From: Streptomyces tauricus
GTDB lineage: Bacteria; Actinomycetota; Actinomycetes; Streptomycetales; Streptomycetaceae
DNA: 64,000 bases
Direction of reading: 5' to 3'
Assembly (NCBI RefSeq): GCF_014650955.1
Contig: NZ_BMVY01000003.1
Coordinates: 310,001-374,000 of the forward strand
Position 1 is the first letter of the stretch, and every line of letters starts with the position of its first letter. The notes beneath the pieces were generated by a model. The model was given only the letters and a program-made list of their open reading frames with translations, searched no databases and was not told where the DNA came from. This document shows positions 1 to 8,558 of the stretch, piece by piece. The position numbers and the translations under genes were made by a program.

Positions 1-1
1 G

Positions 2-1126
2 GGTGTCGCCGGAGCCGGAGCCGCAGCGTCCCCGGCCCACGCCGCCCATGCCGCACACGTGACGGGCATCGTCGACGGCAACCTCCCCGACTTCCACCCC
101 CTCCTCAAGGACGAGCTGCGCTTCCCGCTCGCCTACGGCACCTCCCCGGTCCGGGACTTCAGGGCCTGGCGGCGCACCGCCCGCTCGAAGGTCGAGGAGC
201 ACCTGTGCGTCGACCGGGACCGCACCCCCTACGAGCCCGAGTACGGGGCGCAGTCGGCGGCCGACGGGTACACGCGGGAGTCGGTGACGCTCTCCCTCAC
301 CCGGTACGAGCGCGTCCGCGGCTCCCTGCTCACTCCGCACGGCACAGGACCCTTCCCCGCCGTCCTCCTGCTCCACGACCACGGCGCCAAGTTCGACATA
401 GGGAAGGAGAAGCTGGTCCGGCCCTGGGACGACGACACACGGCTGGCCTCGGCGCAGGCCTGGGCGGACCGCTACTTCGGCGGACGGTTCGTCGGTGACG
501 AACTGGCCCGGCGCGGCTATGTGGTCCTCGCCCTGGACGCGCTCGGCTGGGGCGACCGCGGGCCGACCACGTACGAGCAGCAGCAGGCCCTGGCGAGCAA
601 CTTCTTCAACCTGGGGTCCTCGCTCGCCGGGCTCATGGCCCGCGAGGACGTGCGCGCGGCCGGCTTCCTGGCCGGTCTCGACCGGGTGGACCGGCGCCGG
701 GTCGCGGCCGTCGGGTTCTCCATGGGCGCCTTCCGCGCCTGGCAGACGGCCGCCCTCAGCGACGACATCGCGGCCGCGGCGAGCGTGTGCTGGATGACCG
801 GGCTGAAGGAGGTCATGGTGCCCGGCAACAACATCCTGCGCGGCCAGTCCTCGTACTACATGCTCCATCCCGGGCTCGCCCGTCACCTCGACTTCCCCGA
901 CGTGGCGAGCATCGCCGCGCCCAGGCCGATGCTCTTCTTCCACGGCGCCCAGGACTCCCTGTTCCCCGCGGAAGGGGTCCGGGTCGCGTACGAGAAGCTG
1001 CGCGCCGTCTGGCGTGCACGGCACGCCGGGGAGCAGCTGCACACCAAGGTCTGGCCCGAACTGGGCCATGTTTTCACCGCGCCCCAGCAGGACGAGGTCT
1101 TCACCTGGCTCGACGCCGTCCTCTGA
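2..1126 (+). CDS. Secreted alpha/beta hydrolase, esterase-like (5' end cut off)
   Basis: Serine hydrolase of the alpha/beta fold, resembling the dienelactone hydrolase and acetyl-xylan-esterase-like group. The frame is open to the window edge, and the first residues (SPAHAAHAAHV) look like the tail of a signal peptide with an AHA-type cleavage site. The real start is therefore outside the window and the GTG at 59 is probably internal. The nucleophile elbow GFSMG lies near residue 220 counted from that GTG, and a likely catalytic His sits in ELGHVF near the C-terminus. Two secreted pectate lyases follow, so removal of acetyl or other esters from pectin or xylan is a fair guess. The substrate is inferred from context only. 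Confidence 0.8.
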   Translation, partial: GVAGAGAAASPAHAAHAAHVTGIVDGNLPDFHPLLKDELRFPLAYGTSPVRDFRAWRRTARSKVEEHLCVDRDRTPYEPEYGAQSAADGYTRESVTLSLTRYERVRGSLLTPHGTGPFPAVLLLHDHGAKFDIGKEKLVRPWDDDTRLASAQAWADRYFGGRFVGDELARRGYVVLALDALGWGDRGPTTYEQQQALASNFFNLGSSLAGLMAREDVRAAGFLAGLDRVDRRRVAAVGFSMGAFRAWQTAALSDDIAAAASVCWMTGLKEVMVPGNNILRGQSSYYMLHPGLARHLDFPDVASIAAPRPMLFFHGAQDSLFPAEGVRVAYEKLRAVWRARHAGEQLHTKVWPELGHVFTAPQQDEVFTWLDAVL

Positions 1127-1203
1127 CCGGCTCGCCCCCACACCACCGGCACCGCCCGTACCGCCCCCCCTCACCCGCCGTTCGACGAAAGGTCCCCCCC
1201 ACC

Positions 1204-2313
1204 ATGCCCCGTCGTACCGCTCTCTCCCTGACCGCGGCCCTCGCCCTCGGTGCCGGACTCGCCGTGGTCCCCACGCAGGCCCAGGCCGCCACCGTGGTCG
1301 TCAGCACCACCACCGACCTGACCAACGCCATCAAGAACGCCACCGCCGGTACGGTCATCCAGGTGCGCGCCGGCACCTACTACCCGACGGCGACCCTCCA
1401 GTCGACCGCCAACGGCAACTCCTCCAGCCGCATCCACCTGCAGCCCTACGGCTCCGAGACCGTGAAGATCGACGGCTCGAACCTCCCCGACGGGGACTGG
1501 ATCTTCAAGCTCACCGCCGACTACTGGACCGTCTCGGGCATCACCTTCCAGAACTCGCCCGACAGCGCGGTCGTCTGCCAGTCGTGCGCCTCGACGGTCT
1601 GGGAGAACATCAAGACGATCAACGGCGGCGACTCCGGGTTCACGCTCACCGGCGACAGCACCACCAACAACACCGTCCGGAACATCGACTCCTACGGCCA
1701 CTACGACGCCGCCACCCACGGGGAGAACGCGGACGGCATCGCCGTGAAGTTCGGTTCCGGCAGCGGCAACCTCATCACCGGGGCGCGTCTCTACAACAAC
1801 GCGGACGACGGGCTCGACTTCTGGTCGTTCTCGTCCCCGGTCACCGTCGAGCACACCTGGGCCATGGGCAACGGCAAGAACCGCTGGTCGGACTCGGCGT
1901 TCGCGGGCGACGGCAACGGCTACAAACTCGGCGGCGACGGCGAGGTGGTGGCCCACGTCGTCAACAACTCGGCGGCCTGGGACAACGCGGGCAGCGGCTT
2001 CACCGAGAACAGCAACAAGGGCGCCATCGTCATCAACCGCACCACCGCCTACGCCAACGTCAAGTACGGCTACTACTTCGCCACCGGCGCGGCCAGGCTC
2101 GGCAAGAACCTGGCCGTGGGCAACGGGACCGCTGTCAGCAAGGGCGGCTCGGTGGTCTCGGCCGGCAACAACTGGGACTCCGGCGTCTCGACGCCCGCGT
2201 TCCGCTCCACGGACGCCTCGACGACGTACAACTCCCGTCAGTCGAACGGCTCGCTGCCCGTGACCACCTTCCTGACCACGGGCAGCACCACGATCGGCGC
2301 GACCATGGACTGA
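1204..2313 (+). CDS. Secreted pectate lyase, PL9-like right-handed beta-helix
   Basis: 369 aa. The N-terminus MPRRTALSLTAALALG followed by TQAQA-A at residues 24-29 is a secretion signal. The mature protein is made of short repeating strands rich in Asn and Gly, as in right-handed parallel beta-helix polysaccharide lyases. The stretch ENADGIAVKFGSGSGN, followed by YNNADDGLDFW, resembles the PL9 active-site region, so cleavage of polygalacturonate by beta-elimination is expected. The ATG at 1204 follows a purine-rich GAAAGG about 10 bases upstream. It lies 77 bp after the hydrolase gene and ends at a strong hairpin. Family placement is from motif memory; another beta-helix lyase family is possible. 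Confidence 0.82.
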   Translation: MPRRTALSLTAALALGAGLAVVPTQAQAATVVVSTTTDLTNAIKNATAGTVIQVRAGTYYPTATLQSTANGNSSSRIHLQPYGSETVKIDGSNLPDGDWIFKLTADYWTVSGITFQNSPDSAVVCQSCASTVWENIKTINGGDSGFTLTGDSTTNNTVRNIDSYGHYDAATHGENADGIAVKFGSGSGNLITGARLYNNADDGLDFWSFSSPVTVEHTWAMGNGKNRWSDSAFAGDGNGYKLGGDGEVVAHVVNNSAAWDNAGSGFTENSNKGAIVINRTTAYANVKYGYYFATGAARLGKNLAVGNGTAVSKGGSVVSAGNNWDSGVSTPAFRSTDASTTYNSRQSNGSLPVTTFLTTGSTTIGATMD

Positions 2314-2325
2314 GCGGGTGTGCGA

Positions 2326-2359
2326 ACGCCCCTCGCCGGTCGTCACCGGTGAGGGGCGT
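2326..2359. terminator. Bidirectional terminator hairpin
   Basis: Arms at 2327-2340 and 2345-2358 are complementary over 14 bp with a single G-U-type mismatch, around the loop CGTC. The hairpin lies between two genes that converge on it (PL9-like from the left, PL3 from the right), so it can end both transcripts. There is no T-run, which is normal for GC-rich actinobacterial terminators. Confidence 0.75.
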
Positions 2360-2408
2360 CGCTCTGACTGGCCGAGGGGGGGCTCAGGCCAGCAGATCCG
2401 GGTGGCTC

Positions 2409-3236
2409 CTACTGATACGTGATGTCAGATGCCGTGTAGTCGCAGTAGGTTCCGTCCGGGCCCGAACCGTTCGTCGTCGGCTCGGCGCCCGTGTTGTTGC
2501 CGATGTACTTCTGGCACGGCACGATCTTCTTGCCGCTGTCGCCGACGACCGTGATGTTCCGCAGGGCCGCGGTGTCGCCGTAGTTGGTGTTGATGCCGAC
2601 CAGCCGCGAGCCCGGCGCGGTCACCTCGACGGTGTTGAAGATCGAGGTGCGCTTGTACTGCGTCGAGCAGTTGCCGCAGGAGCGGTACAGCGTCTTGAAG
2701 TCCTGGACCGCGAACTTGGAGACGACGAGCTTGCCGCCGCCGTTGTGCTGGAACACCTTGTCCGCGGCCTTCTTCGCGCCGCCGCCGTACACGGTGTAGA
2801 CGGCGGAGTTGCCGCCCTTGAAGGTCGCGGCGTCCTCGCCGACGTCCTCCCACCAGACGTTCTGCAGCGTGCAACTGCCCTGGCAGTGGACGCCGTCGGC
2901 ACCGGGCGCGCCGATGATGACGTTCTTCAGCGTCGCTCCGTCGGCGAGCTGGAAGATCGGGTCCTGGCCCTCCTCCTGACCGTCACCGGCCAGCTCGCCG
3001 CTGCCGTAGTAGCGCTTGTAGCCCCCGTCCCGGGTGCCCGAGACGGCGATCGTCGAGGAGACGGCCTCGCTGCCGGTGGCGGTCGGCCAGGTGGTGGCGG
3101 CGCTCGCCGTCGACATCGTCGTACTGGTGAAGATCGCGGCTCCCGTCAGGGCGACCGCGGACGCGCCACCGACGAGGGCACGCTTGCGGTCGGTCCTGCG
3201 GCGGTGACGTGCACGGGGTTCCACGCGTGAGGTCAT
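2409..3236 (-). CDS. Secreted pectate lyase, PL3 family
   Basis: 275 aa. A long basic leader (RHRRRTDRKR) precedes a hydrophobic stretch and the cleavage-like site TASA-A near residue 46, so the protein is secreted. The mature part (DGGYKRYYGSGEL, ADGATLKNVIIGAPGADG, HCQGSCTLQNVWWEDVGEDA, VQDFKTLYRSCGNC) matches the compact beta-helix pectate lyases of PL3 (Pfam Pectate_lyase), with paired cysteines. These enzymes cut pectate by calcium-dependent beta-elimination. The ATG at 3236 has AAGGAA about 10 bases upstream. It converges on the PL9-like gene, and together the two suggest a small extracellular pectin-degrading set. Confidence 0.88.
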   Translation of the reverse strand: MTSRVEPRARHRRRTDRKRALVGGASAVALTGAAIFTSTTMSTASAATTWPTATGSEAVSSTIAVSGTRDGGYKRYYGSGELAGDGQEEGQDPIFQLADGATLKNVIIGAPGADGVHCQGSCTLQNVWWEDVGEDAATFKGGNSAVYTVYGGGAKKAADKVFQHNGGGKLVVSKFAVQDFKTLYRSCGNCSTQYKRTSIFNTVEVTAPGSRLVGINTNYGDTAALRNITVVGDSGKKIVPCQKYIGNNTGAEPTTNGSGPDGTYCDYTASDITYQ

Positions 3237-3337
3237 GTCCCGGTTCCTTCAGGTGGGGAGAGATCTTGCGTCTCCTGGTCGCCACCCGGACGGCAGGGGT
3301 TGCCGCGCGCCGGAATTCTTTTCGACGCAACCCGGCC

Positions 3338-4129
3338 CTACGAGCCGCCGCGTGCGAAGTCGCCCGCCACGGCCAGTTCCTGGCCGTCGGCCCGGGCGCC
3401 GGCCGTGTACGTGTCGTCCCCGGCGTCGCGGCCACCGCGGTCGTGGTCGTACTGGCCCGCGAACACCCACTCGCCCGGCCACACCGTACGGCCCTGCTTG
3501 AGCGTCCACGTGTAGGTGAGGAAGCCGTCCCGCTCGGCGACGGACACCGTGAAGTCGTCCTCGGGGGCGGAGCGCCAGGAACCCGCCGAGGTGACCCCGC
3601 CGGTCTGTCTGACCTTCAACACCACACTCAGCGCGGTGAGTTGCTTCTCCGTCTTCACCGTCACATTGCTCTGCGCCCAGAACTCGTTGCTGTGCGGGTC
3701 GACCGACCCGTCCGACCACAGCGGGCCGTCCTCGGTACCGGCACCGTTTCCGGCGGTGGGGGAGGCCGGAGGGCTCGAACGCTCCGGCGGCTGCGGGGCG
3801 CGGCTCGACGCCTCCTGCTCGGGCTCCGGCGAGGGGGCCGGACTGGGGGTGACCGCCACCGTCTGGTCGTTCGGCGCCTCGTCCCTCAGCGCCGACGCGA
3901 CGGCGTAACCCCCGACCGCGAGCACACCCGCGACCGCCGCCGTGGCGCCGACGACACGGAACCAGCCGAGGGCGGTCGGCCGCGGGGCGGGATCCGGCGT
4001 GCTCCCCGCACCGGCCATACCGCGTTCGACGCGGGCCAGGATGCGGGCGCGATCGGGCTCGTACGACTGCGCCGAGTCCCGCAGCCGGGCGCGCAGTTCG
4101 TCGTCCGGTTCGTCGTGCACGTCCCTCAT
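3338..4129 (-). CDS. Membrane protein paired with SigE-family sigma factor
   Basis: 263 aa. A short cytoplasmic N-terminus of about 55 residues, with the DRARILARVERGM motif often seen in proteins next to SigE-family sigma genes, is followed by one membrane helix (about 56-80), a Pro/Ser/Glu-rich linker (about 90-140) and an extracytoplasmic domain of about 120 residues. The ATG at 4127-4129 overlaps the sigma-factor stop codon as ATGA, so the two are translationally coupled. That topology and coupling suit an anti-sigma or sensor role. No zinc-binding HxxxCxxC motif is present, so this is inference. A longer open frame upstream in the same phase is only the shadow of the sigma gene. Confidence 0.75.
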   Translation of the reverse strand: MRDVHDEPDDELRARLRDSAQSYEPDRARILARVERGMAGAGSTPDPAPRPTALGWFRVVGATAAVAGVLAVGGYAVASALRDEAPNDQTVAVTPSPAPSPEPEQEASSRAPQPPERSSPPASPTAGNGAGTEDGPLWSDGSVDPHSNEFWAQSNVTVKTEKQLTALSVVLKVRQTGGVTSAGSWRSAPEDDFTVSVAERDGFLTYTWTLKQGRTVWPGEWVFAGQYDHDRGGRDAGDDTYTAGARADGQELAVAGDFARGGS

Positions 4130-4704
4130 CGCCCCCTCCCCCCGGCGATCCCCCCGGTGCCCCCGGCACGCAGCGCCGCCGCGTGCATCCGCCGCGGGGC
4201 GTCCCGCGACCCCAGCAGCCGCTGCAGCTCCGCCATCCCCTTCGACGTCTGGCTCTTCACCGTACCCACCGAGACACCGAGGGCGAGCGCGGTGTCCTTC
4301 TCCGAGAGGTCGAAGGAATGGCGCAGGACCACACACGCCCGCTTGCGGAACGGCAGCCTGCGCAGCGCCTCCTGGACGTCCACCATGCCGGGTACGTCGG
4401 GGTTCTCGGTCCTGTCCTCGCGCTGCGACCAGAACAGAGTGATCCGTCTTCGTTCGCGTACCGCGCTGCGGATCCGGCTGCGCGCCATGTTGGCGACCAC
4501 ACCGCGTGCGTACGCCACCGGGTGGTCCGCGGCGCGCACGCGGTCCCAGCGGTGCCACAGCGCGAGCAGCGCGTCCGCCGCGAGATCGTCGGCCGCGTCG
4601 GACTCGCCCGTCAACAGATGGGCCAGCCGGGCCAGTTCGGAGTAGTGCCGCTCGAAGAAGTCATGGAACTCCACGGAGGCGGCGTCGTCGACGACAGTGC
4701 CCAC
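4126..4704 (-). CDS. RNA polymerase sigma factor, SigE family (ECF)
   Basis: 192 aa, the usual size of a two-domain ECF sigma factor. Region 2 (FERHYSELARLAHLLTG, DDLAADALLALWHRWDRV) binds core RNA polymerase and melts the -10 element. Region 4 (LRRLPFRKRACVVLRHSFDLSEKDTALALGVSVGTVKSQTSKG) carries the helix-turn-helix that reads the -35 element. The sequence fits the actinobacterial SigE-family group (not the housekeeping sigma-E of other bacteria). A plausible ECF promoter lies 34 bp upstream on the same strand, suggesting autoregulation. The downstream membrane protein is probably its partner. Confidence 0.9.
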   Translation of the reverse strand: MGTVVDDAASVEFHDFFERHYSELARLAHLLTGESDAADDLAADALLALWHRWDRVRAADHPVAYARGVVANMARSRIRSAVRERRRITLFWSQREDRTENPDVPGMVDVQEALRRLPFRKRACVVLRHSFDLSEKDTALALGVSVGTVKSQTSKGMAELQRLLGSRDAPRRMHAAALRAGGTGGIAGGRGR

Positions 4705-4737
4705 GGGCGACCTCTCCCTGTCGGTTCATTCTGTAAC

Positions 4738-4762
4738 ACGATGAAAACCTGAAACTGGTTCA
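4738..4762 (-). promoter_or_regulatory. Candidate ECF-type promoter for the SigE-family gene
   Basis: Read on the minus strand, TGAACC (4762-4757) is followed after 16 bases by CGT (4740-4738). This is the AAC...CGT layout of ECF promoters. Transcription would begin near 4731, leaving a leader of about 27 bases before the sigma-factor ATG. Inferred from pattern and position only. Confidence 0.45.
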
Positions 4763-4824
4763 ACGCGGGAACAATCCAGCCAGCATCCGCACACCAGGCA
4801 CGCAGGTAACGAGGAGCAGCCGCC

Positions 4825-6276
4825 ATGCCCGAAACGCAGCAGGTGGAGGACCGGCCCGCCGCCGGACCGCCGCCGGCCAACAGCGTCGACCGGTTCTTCA
4901 AGATCTCCGCCCGGGGCTCCACCGTCGGCCGGGAAGTGCGCGGCGGCTTCGCCACGTTCTTCACGATGGCCTACATCCTTGTCCTGAATCCCATCATCCT
5001 CGGCAGCGCCAAGGACAAGTTCGGTGACCAGCTCGACAGCGTCCAACTGGTCACCGCCACCGCCCTGGTGGCCGCGGTGATGACGATCATCATGGGCGTC
5101 GGCGGCAACCTGCCGCTCGCGCTCGCCGCGGGCCTCGGCCTCAACGCCGTCGTCGCCTTCCAGATCGCCCCGCTGATGAGCTGGGACGACGCGATGGGCC
5201 TCATCGTCCTCGAAGGCCTGCTGATCTGCGTACTGGTGGTGACGGGGCTGCGCGAGGCCGTCATGTACGCGATCCCGCAGCCGCTCAAGCAGGCGATCAG
5301 TGTCGGCATCGGGCTGTTCATCGCGTTCATCGGCTTCGTCGACGCCGGATTCGTCAGCCGCATACCCGACGCGGCCAACACCACCGTGCCGGTGCAGCTG
5401 GGCGCCACGGGCGCGCTGACCGGCTGGCCGATCCTGGTCTTCTGCGTCGGGGTGCTGCTGACCATCGGGCTGCTCGCCCGCAAGGTCAAGGGCGCGATCC
5501 TGATCAGCATCGTGACCATGACGGCCGTCGCGATCGTCGTCAACGAGATCGCGGACGTGAAGAGCTGGGGCCTGACCACGCCCCAGGTGCCCGACGACGT
5601 GGTGGCCTCGCCCGACTTCGGACTGCTCGGCGACTTCAGCCTGTTCGGCGCGTTCGGCGAGGTCAGCGTGATCACCGTGGTGCTGCTGGTCTTCACGCTG
5701 ATCCTGTCGGACTTCTTCGACACCATGGGCACCGTCGTCGGCGTCAGCGCCGAGGCCGGACTGCTGGACGAGGACGGCAAGGTGCCGAACCTGGGCCGCG
5801 TCCTGCTCATCGACGGCGCCGCGGCGGTCGCGGGCGGCGCGTCCTCCGCGTCCTCCGCCACGTCGTACATCGAGTCGGCGGCGGGGGTCGGCGAGGGGGC
5901 CCGTACGGGGTTCGCGAACCTCGTCACGGGCGGGCTGTTCGCCTGCGCGCTCTTCCTGACCCCGCTGCTGACGATCGTGCCGATGCAGGCGGCGGCGCCG
6001 GCGCTCGTGGCGGTCGGGTTCCTGATGATGACGCAGGTCAAGCACATCGACTGGGACAAGTACGAGATCGCCATCCCCGCGTTCCTGACGATCGCGGTGA
6101 TGCCGTTCACGTACTCGATCACGAACGGCATCGGGGCGGGGTTCGTGTCCTACGTCCTCATCAAGACGGTGCTGGGCCGGGCGAAGGAGGTCCACTGGCT
6201 GCTGTGGGGAACGTCGGCGCTGTTCCTGATCTACTTCGCAATAGACCCGATCGAACAGATCCTGAACGTGAAGTAG
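4825..6276 (+). CDS. NCS2 nucleobase permease, AzgA-like
   Basis: 483 aa membrane transporter for purine-type nucleobases by proton symport. The N-terminal GFATFFTMAYILVLNPIIL and the downstream AAGLGLNAVVAFQ match the AzgA-like branch of the NCS2 family, and DFFDTMGTVVGVS is the characteristic mid-protein motif. Around 12 hydrophobic segments follow one another from about residue 40 to the C-terminus, which ends in a membrane segment. The ATG at 4825 has GAGGAG at 4813-4818. It is divergent from the sigma-factor gene with 120 bp between them. No purine-riboswitch-like core was seen there. Confidence 0.88.
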   Translation: MPETQQVEDRPAAGPPPANSVDRFFKISARGSTVGREVRGGFATFFTMAYILVLNPIILGSAKDKFGDQLDSVQLVTATALVAAVMTIIMGVGGNLPLALAAGLGLNAVVAFQIAPLMSWDDAMGLIVLEGLLICVLVVTGLREAVMYAIPQPLKQAISVGIGLFIAFIGFVDAGFVSRIPDAANTTVPVQLGATGALTGWPILVFCVGVLLTIGLLARKVKGAILISIVTMTAVAIVVNEIADVKSWGLTTPQVPDDVVASPDFGLLGDFSLFGAFGEVSVITVVLLVFTLILSDFFDTMGTVVGVSAEAGLLDEDGKVPNLGRVLLIDGAAAVAGGASSASSATSYIESAAGVGEGARTGFANLVTGGLFACALFLTPLLTIVPMQAAAPALVAVGFLMMTQVKHIDWDKYEIAIPAFLTIAVMPFTYSITNGIGAGFVSYVLIKTVLGRAKEVHWLLWGTSALFLIYFAIDPIEQILNVK

Positions 6277-6296
6277 CGCTCACCCGCGCCCCTTCG

Positions 6297-6350
6297 GGGG
6301 CGCGGGGAACGGCGCAATCTTTTGGCTTTCAGGGGCGCGGGGAACGGCGC
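6297..6350. repeat. Two copies of the GC-rich intergenic core repeat
   Basis: Two direct copies of the core GGGGCGCGGGGAACGGCGC, starting about 35 bp apart with the spacer AATCTTTTGGCTTTCA between them. They sit in the gap between the convergent permease and penicillin-binding-protein genes. The same core recurs about 28 times in this window. Confidence 0.85.
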
Positions 6351-6394
6351 GAGCGCCCCCACCGGCCCGCAGCCGACTGCCCCCCCCGCTGGGG

Positions 6395-7846
6395 TCACCC
6401 GTCGAGCGCGGCCCGCATCATCGCCTCCGCGACCGGCGCAGCCAGTCCGTTACCGCTCACCTCGGACCGCGCAGCATCCGACTGCTCCACCACCACCGCG
6501 ACAGCGACCTCCTTGTCGGAGGAGTCGGACTTGGCGTACGACGTGAACCACGCATACGGAGTCTTGCTGTTGTTCTCGCCGTGCTGAGCCGTACCGGTCT
6601 TGCCCCCCACCGTCGCCCCGTCGATCCGCGCGTTCGTCCCCGTACCCTCCTCGACGACCGTCCGCATCGCCGACTGAAGCTGCTCGGCGGTGGACGAACC
6701 GACGATCTCCTTGCTCTCCGTATCGTCGTCGTAGTTCTCCAGCACATCGCCGTTCGCGTCGCTGATCTGCGACACCATGTGCGGCGAAACCAGCTTCCCG
6801 CCGTTGGCAATGGCGGCCGACACCATGGCCATCTGCAACGGCGTCGCGGTCACGTCGAACTGCCCGATACCCGTCAGGGCCGTGGACGACTTGTCCATGT
6901 CCGACGGGTACACACTCGTGTACGCCCGCACGGGCACGTCCTGCGAGGTGTCGTTGAAGCCGAACTTCTCGGCCATCTCCTTCACCTTGTCCTGGCCGAG
7001 GTCGACGGCCATCTTCGCGAAGACGTTGTTGCACGAGTACTGGAGCGCGACCCGGATCGTCGCGTTCTCACAGGGCGCCGACTTGCTCTCGTTCGCCAGG
7101 ACCGTCGTCGTGCCCGGCAGCGTGTACGGGTTCTCGCTGTCCGTCTTCTCGTCCACCGAGGAGTACAGGCCGTCCTCCAGCGCGGCGGCCGCGACGACCA
7201 GCTTGAACGTCGAGCCCGGCGGCAGCGGCTGGCGCAGCGCCCGGTTCGTCATGGGCTTCTCGGCGTCCTTGGTGAGCTTGTTCCAGGCGTCGGAGTCGCC
7301 CGCGCTGAGCACCGAGGGGTCGTAGGACGGGGTGGACACGACACCGAGGATCCTGCCGGTCCCCGGGTCGATCGCCACGGCCGCGCCCTTTTTGTCACCG
7401 AGCGCCTTGTAGGCGGCCTTCTGTACGTCCGGGTCGATGGTGGTGATCACATCGCCCGGGTCGGAACGCTTGCCGGTGACCGTGTCGAGGGGGTTCTTCA
7501 ACCGGTTGTCCGTGCCGTCGAGCAGCTGCTGGTAGACGCCCTCCAGCTGCGTGGCCCCGAACACCTGCGAGCTGAACCCGGTGACGGCCGAGTAGAGACT
7601 GCCGTCGGTGTACGTGCGCTTGTACTTGAGGTCGCCGCCTGACGTCCGCGCGGAACCGGTGACCGCGTCGCCGCCCACGATGATGTTCCCGAGCGGATAC
7701 GCGTACTGCTCGATCGCGTTCCGACGGTTGTCCTTGTCCTCTGCGAGCGCCCGGCCCTCGTAGAACTGCACCCAGGTCGCTCTGACCAGCAGAGCGAGCA
7801 CGAGCAGCAGAGTGAAGACGGAGGCGCGCCTGATCGTTTTGTTCAT
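6395..7846 (-). CDS. Class B penicillin-binding protein (transpeptidase)
   Basis: 483 aa from the ATG at 7846 (MNKTIRRAS). It cross-links peptidoglycan outside the membrane. One N-terminal membrane anchor (about residues 8-25) precedes a dimerisation-type domain and the transpeptidase domain, whose catalytic motifs are all present: STFK (Ser212, Lys215), SCN (271-273) and KTG (416-418). Length and motif spacing match PbpA-type class B enzymes. A TTG at 7870 would add eight residues, but its GGGAGG lies too close to act as a ribosome site. It stands alone here rather than beside a rodA/ftsW partner, so it is probably an additional copy. Confidence 0.92.
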   Translation of the reverse strand: MNKTIRRASVFTLLLVLALLVRATWVQFYEGRALAEDKDNRRNAIEQYAYPLGNIIVGGDAVTGSARTSGGDLKYKRTYTDGSLYSAVTGFSSQVFGATQLEGVYQQLLDGTDNRLKNPLDTVTGKRSDPGDVITTIDPDVQKAAYKALGDKKGAAVAIDPGTGRILGVVSTPSYDPSVLSAGDSDAWNKLTKDAEKPMTNRALRQPLPPGSTFKLVVAAAALEDGLYSSVDEKTDSENPYTLPGTTTVLANESKSAPCENATIRVALQYSCNNVFAKMAVDLGQDKVKEMAEKFGFNDTSQDVPVRAYTSVYPSDMDKSSTALTGIGQFDVTATPLQMAMVSAAIANGGKLVSPHMVSQISDANGDVLENYDDDTESKEIVGSSTAEQLQSAMRTVVEEGTGTNARIDGATVGGKTGTAQHGENNSKTPYAWFTSYAKSDSSDKEVAVAVVVEQSDAARSEVSGNGLAAPVAEAMMRAALDG

Positions 7847-7929
7847 CCCGCCCAGAAGGACGCCCAACAACCTCCCGAAGGTTCCCTTCGCCCCGTTTTC
7901 TCATCGACGCTTCATAAACCGCAACCTTC

Positions 7930-8036
7930 CAGGGGCGCGGGGAACGGCGCAATCCTTTGCTTCCAGGGGGCGCAGCCCCCTAGGGGCGCGGGGAACGGCG
8001 CAGTCTTTTGCTGTCAGGGGCGCGGGGAACGGCGCA
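7930..8036. repeat. Three core repeats plus a small GGGGGC/GCCCCC hairpin
   Basis: Three direct copies of the GGGGCGCGGGGAACGGCGC core, starting near 7932, 7983 and 8017. Between the first two lies the inverted repeat GGGGGC GCA GCCCCC (about 7966-7981). The block lies between the 3' end of the GNAT gene and the start of the penicillin-binding-protein gene, both on the minus strand, so it may act as a terminator region. Confidence 0.85.
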
Positions 8037-8059
8037 ACCAGCCACGACGCACCTCCCCG

Positions 8060-8557
8060 TCACTCCCGAAGCGTGAGAACGACCTCCTCGATCTCCACGC
8101 CCCGCGCGTTCGCGAACCCCCGATCCCGCCCAGTGGCAACGAACCCGCACTTCTCCAGCACCCGCAACGACCCGGCGTTGTCCGCCGCCGCCCGCGCGTA
8201 CACCGGCCGCTCCGGCACCACGACGAGCAGCGCCCGCAACGCGGCCGTGGCGATCCCCCGTCCCCAGTACGCGCGATCGATCCAGTACGTCACCTCGCGC
8301 TCCTCGGGCGGCCCGTACACCGCCGCGCTGCCGACGACATCCCCGTCGACGAGGATCGTGCGGTTCACGGCGGACGAGGCGAGCACCCGCTTCCAGTGGG
8401 CGTCGAAGGCGTCCCGGTCGGTCGGGTCCTTGGCCGTGAAGGCGGCCATCCGCGCGGACTCGGGATCGTTCGTCTGCCGGAAGAACACCGGCAGGTCACT
8501 GTCGTGGACCTCGCGGAGCTCGACCTCGACGGGGGACGGACGGGACGGGGCGGACAT
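8060..8557 (-). CDS. GNAT-family N-acetyltransferase
   Basis: 165 aa. Matches the RimJ/RimL-like GNAT group: VELREVHDSDLPVFFRQTNDPESARMA at the N-terminus, then YWIDRAYWGRGIATAALRALL, which contains the acetyl-CoA-binding R/QxxGxG/A motif, and the closing N.GSLRVLEKCGF typical of the group. It would transfer an acetyl group from acetyl-CoA to a small molecule or a protein N-terminus; the acceptor is unknown. Its ATG at 8557 lies one base after the stop codon of the IclR gene, so the two are one transcription unit. Confidence 0.87.
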   Translation of the reverse strand: MSAPSRPSPVEVELREVHDSDLPVFFRQTNDPESARMAAFTAKDPTDRDAFDAHWKRVLASSAVNRTILVDGDVVGSAAVYGPPEEREVTYWIDRAYWGRGIATAALRALLVVVPERPVYARAAADNAGSLRVLEKCGFVATGRDRGFANARGVEIEEVVLTLRE

Positions 8558-8558
8558 G

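Noticed and set aside
1014..3230. Plus-strand open frame of 738 codons across both pectate lyases
   Set aside because: It crosses the terminator hairpin and conflicts with two strong genes in other frames; Arg/His-rich translation.
4705..4824. Purine riboswitch upstream of the nucleobase permease
   Set aside because: Only 120 bp between divergent genes and no conserved purine-aptamer junction text was seen.
4726..6195. Minus-strand open frame opposite the NCS2 permease
   Set aside because: The translation is His/Asp/Arg-rich and repetitive and opposes a clear membrane transporter; it is a shadow.
7847..7870. TTG start at 7870 for the penicillin-binding protein
   Set aside because: The GGGAGG directly abuts the TTG, leaving no spacing, whereas MNKTIRRAS from 7846 is the usual beginning of this family.
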